NCBI GenBank assembly: GCA_023395465.1
Contig: JAEWZE010000238.1
Span: 1 to 16,444, forward strand
DNA length: 16,444 bases
Direction of reading: 5' to 3'
From: Pseudomonadota bacterium
Lineage (GTDB): Bacteria > Pseudomonadota > Gammaproteobacteria > Xanthomonadales > Xanthomonadaceae
Shown here piece after piece: positions 15,395-16,444 of this stretch. The notes under the pieces were generated by a model. The model was not told where the DNA came from and did no database searches. It saw only the letters and a program-made list of their open reading frames with translations. The first letter of the stretch is position 1; each line of letters opens with the position of its first letter. The position numbers and the translations under genes were made by a program.

Positions 15395-16441
15395 TCAGTC
15401 GCCGCTGTCCGCTGCCGCCTCGCGCTCGACGCGCGCCATGTCGTCCAGGTGGGCCTGCACCTTCAGCATCACCTCGCGGGTGCCTTCGCGTGCGAGTCCG
15501 GACACGATGAAGCACGGCCCGGTCCAGCCCAGCTCGGAGACGATGCGGTCGGCCAGTTCGCGGGCATCGTCGGCCGGGATCAGGTCGGCCTTGTTGAGCA
15601 GCAGCCAGCGCGGCTTGTCGAGCAGGCCCGCATCGAAGCGCTCGAGCTCGCGCTCGATGGTGCGGATCTGCTCGACCGCGTCACTGCCGTCCAGCGGCTC
15701 GATCTCGACCAGGTGCAGCAGCAGCCGCGTGCGCTGGATGTGGCGCAGGAACAGCGCGCCCAGGCCCGCGCCTTCCGCCGCGCCTTCGATCAGGCCGGGG
15801 ATATCGGCGATCACGAAGCTGCGCGCGGGCTCCACGCTGACCACGCCCAGGTTGGGATACAGCGTGGTGAACGGGTAGTCGGCCACCTTCGGCGTCGCCG
15901 CCGACACCGCGCGGATCAGGGTGCTCTTGCCGGCGTTGGGGAAGCCTAGCAGGCCCACGTCGGCGAGCAGCTTGAGTTCCAGCCGCAGCGTGCGCTCCTC
16001 GCCCGGCGTGCCCGAGGTCGACTGCCGCGGCGTGCGGTTGGTCGAACTCTTGAAATGCATGTTGCCCAGGCCGCCCTTGCCGCCCTGCGCCACCAGCAGG
16101 CGTTCGCCGTGGCGGGTCAGGTCGCCGATCACCTCGTCGGTATCGACGTTGTGCACCACGGTGCCGGTGGGCACGGCGATGAGCACGTCCTCGCCGCCCT
16201 TGCCGTACATCTGCCGGCCCATGCCGTTCTCGCCACGCTGGGCGCGGAACTGCTTCTGGTGGCGGAAATCGACCAGGGTGTTGAGGTTCTCGTCGGCCAC
16301 CAGGTAGACGCTGCCGCCATCGCCGCCGTCGCCGCCATCGGGACCGCCGAGCGGAATGAACTTCTCGCGCCGGAAACCCACGCAGCCGTTGCCGCCGTTG
16401 CCGGCGGTGACGGTGATTTCAGCTTCGTCGACTAACTTCAT
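15395..16441 (-). CDS. obgE: GTPase ObgE/CgtA (348 aa)
   Basis: ObgE is an essential GTPase acting in 50S ribosome assembly and stress control. The glycine-rich Obg domain spans about residues 1-158 (for example NGGNGC, GGPDGGDGGDGG and GGKGGLGN). The GTPase domain follows with G1 GFPNAGKS (166-173), switch region YPFTTL, G3 DIPG (213-216), G4 NKAD (283-286) and a G5-like VSGLA near 314. The C-terminus is short with a mildly acidic tail (EAAADSGD), shorter than the 390-aa E. coli protein. The ATG at 16441 is three bases from the window edge, so the gene is complete but its promoter lies outside. In related genomes it usually follows rplU-rpmA. Confidence 0.98.
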   Translation of the reverse strand: MKLVDEAEITVTAGNGGNGCVGFRREKFIPLGGPDGGDGGDGGSVYLVADENLNTLVDFRHQKQFRAQRGENGMGRQMYGKGGEDVLIAVPTGTVVHNVDTDEVIGDLTRHGERLLVAQGGKGGLGNMHFKSSTNRTPRQSTSGTPGEERTLRLELKLLADVGLLGFPNAGKSTLIRAVSAATPKVADYPFTTLYPNLGVVSVEPARSFVIADIPGLIEGAAEGAGLGALFLRHIQRTRLLLHLVEIEPLDGSDAVEQIRTIERELERFDAGLLDKPRWLLLNKADLIPADDARELADRIVSELGWTGPCFIVSGLAREGTREVMLKVQAHLDDMARVEREAAADSGD

Positions 16442-16444
16442 GGG

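Overview
This window looks like a chromosomal segment of a high-GC gammaproteobacterium, most likely Xanthomonadaceae/Lysobacteraceae (Xanthomonas, Lysobacter or Luteimonas type). That placement is an inference from protein sequence character, the strong GC bias at third codon positions and the gene order obgE / rpsT / murJ / ribF-ileS-lspA / ispH / radA. I could not run a database search. No phage gene, transposase, integrase or CRISPR array was seen.

Layout from left to right. (1) 1-931, minus: the first 310 codons of radA, cut by the window edge. (2) 1027-2682, plus: a GMC-family FAD oxidoreductase divergent from radA. (3) 2757-2907: a tRNA-Thr(CGT) gene with its own sigma-70 promoter and a strong, probably bidirectional terminator shared with ispH. 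(4) 2932-3882, minus: ispH, the last step of the MEP isoprenoid pathway. (5) 3958-8378, minus: a four-gene iron module of TonB-dependent siderophore receptor, small membrane protein (DUF3649-like), PepSY-TM membrane protein and small membrane protein (DUF3325-like). It is preceded by a good Fur box and a second inverted repeat. (6) 8715-13038, minus: a tightly coupled ribF-ileS-lspA operon with overlapping stop and start codons. (7) 13121-14788, minus: murJ, the lipid II flippase. (8) 14816-15240, plus: rpsT with a clear promoter, a GTG start, a leader hairpin and a terminator. (9) 15270-15365: an unexplained, elaborately self-complementary element. (10) 15395-16441, minus: complete obgE.

How it fits together. 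Most of the window is housekeeping: ribosome assembly and protein S20 (obgE, rpsT), envelope building (murJ, lspA, and ispH through the undecaprenyl precursors), flavin cofactors (ribF), isoleucyl-tRNA (ileS) and DNA repair (radA). In E. coli the corresponding cluster runs rpsT, ribF-ileS-lspA-fkpB-ispH. Here the interval between lspA and ispH, where fkpB sits in E. coli, holds an iron-regulated accessory module instead. Its proposed logic is outer-membrane capture of a ferric siderophore, then handling or reduction of iron at the inner membrane by the PepSY-TM protein with help from two tiny membrane proteins of unknown function.

The parts most worth a second look are that DUF3649/PepSY/DUF3325 module with its double operator, the branched inverted-repeat element between rpsT and obgE, and an unusual active-site residue in the GMC oxidoreductase.
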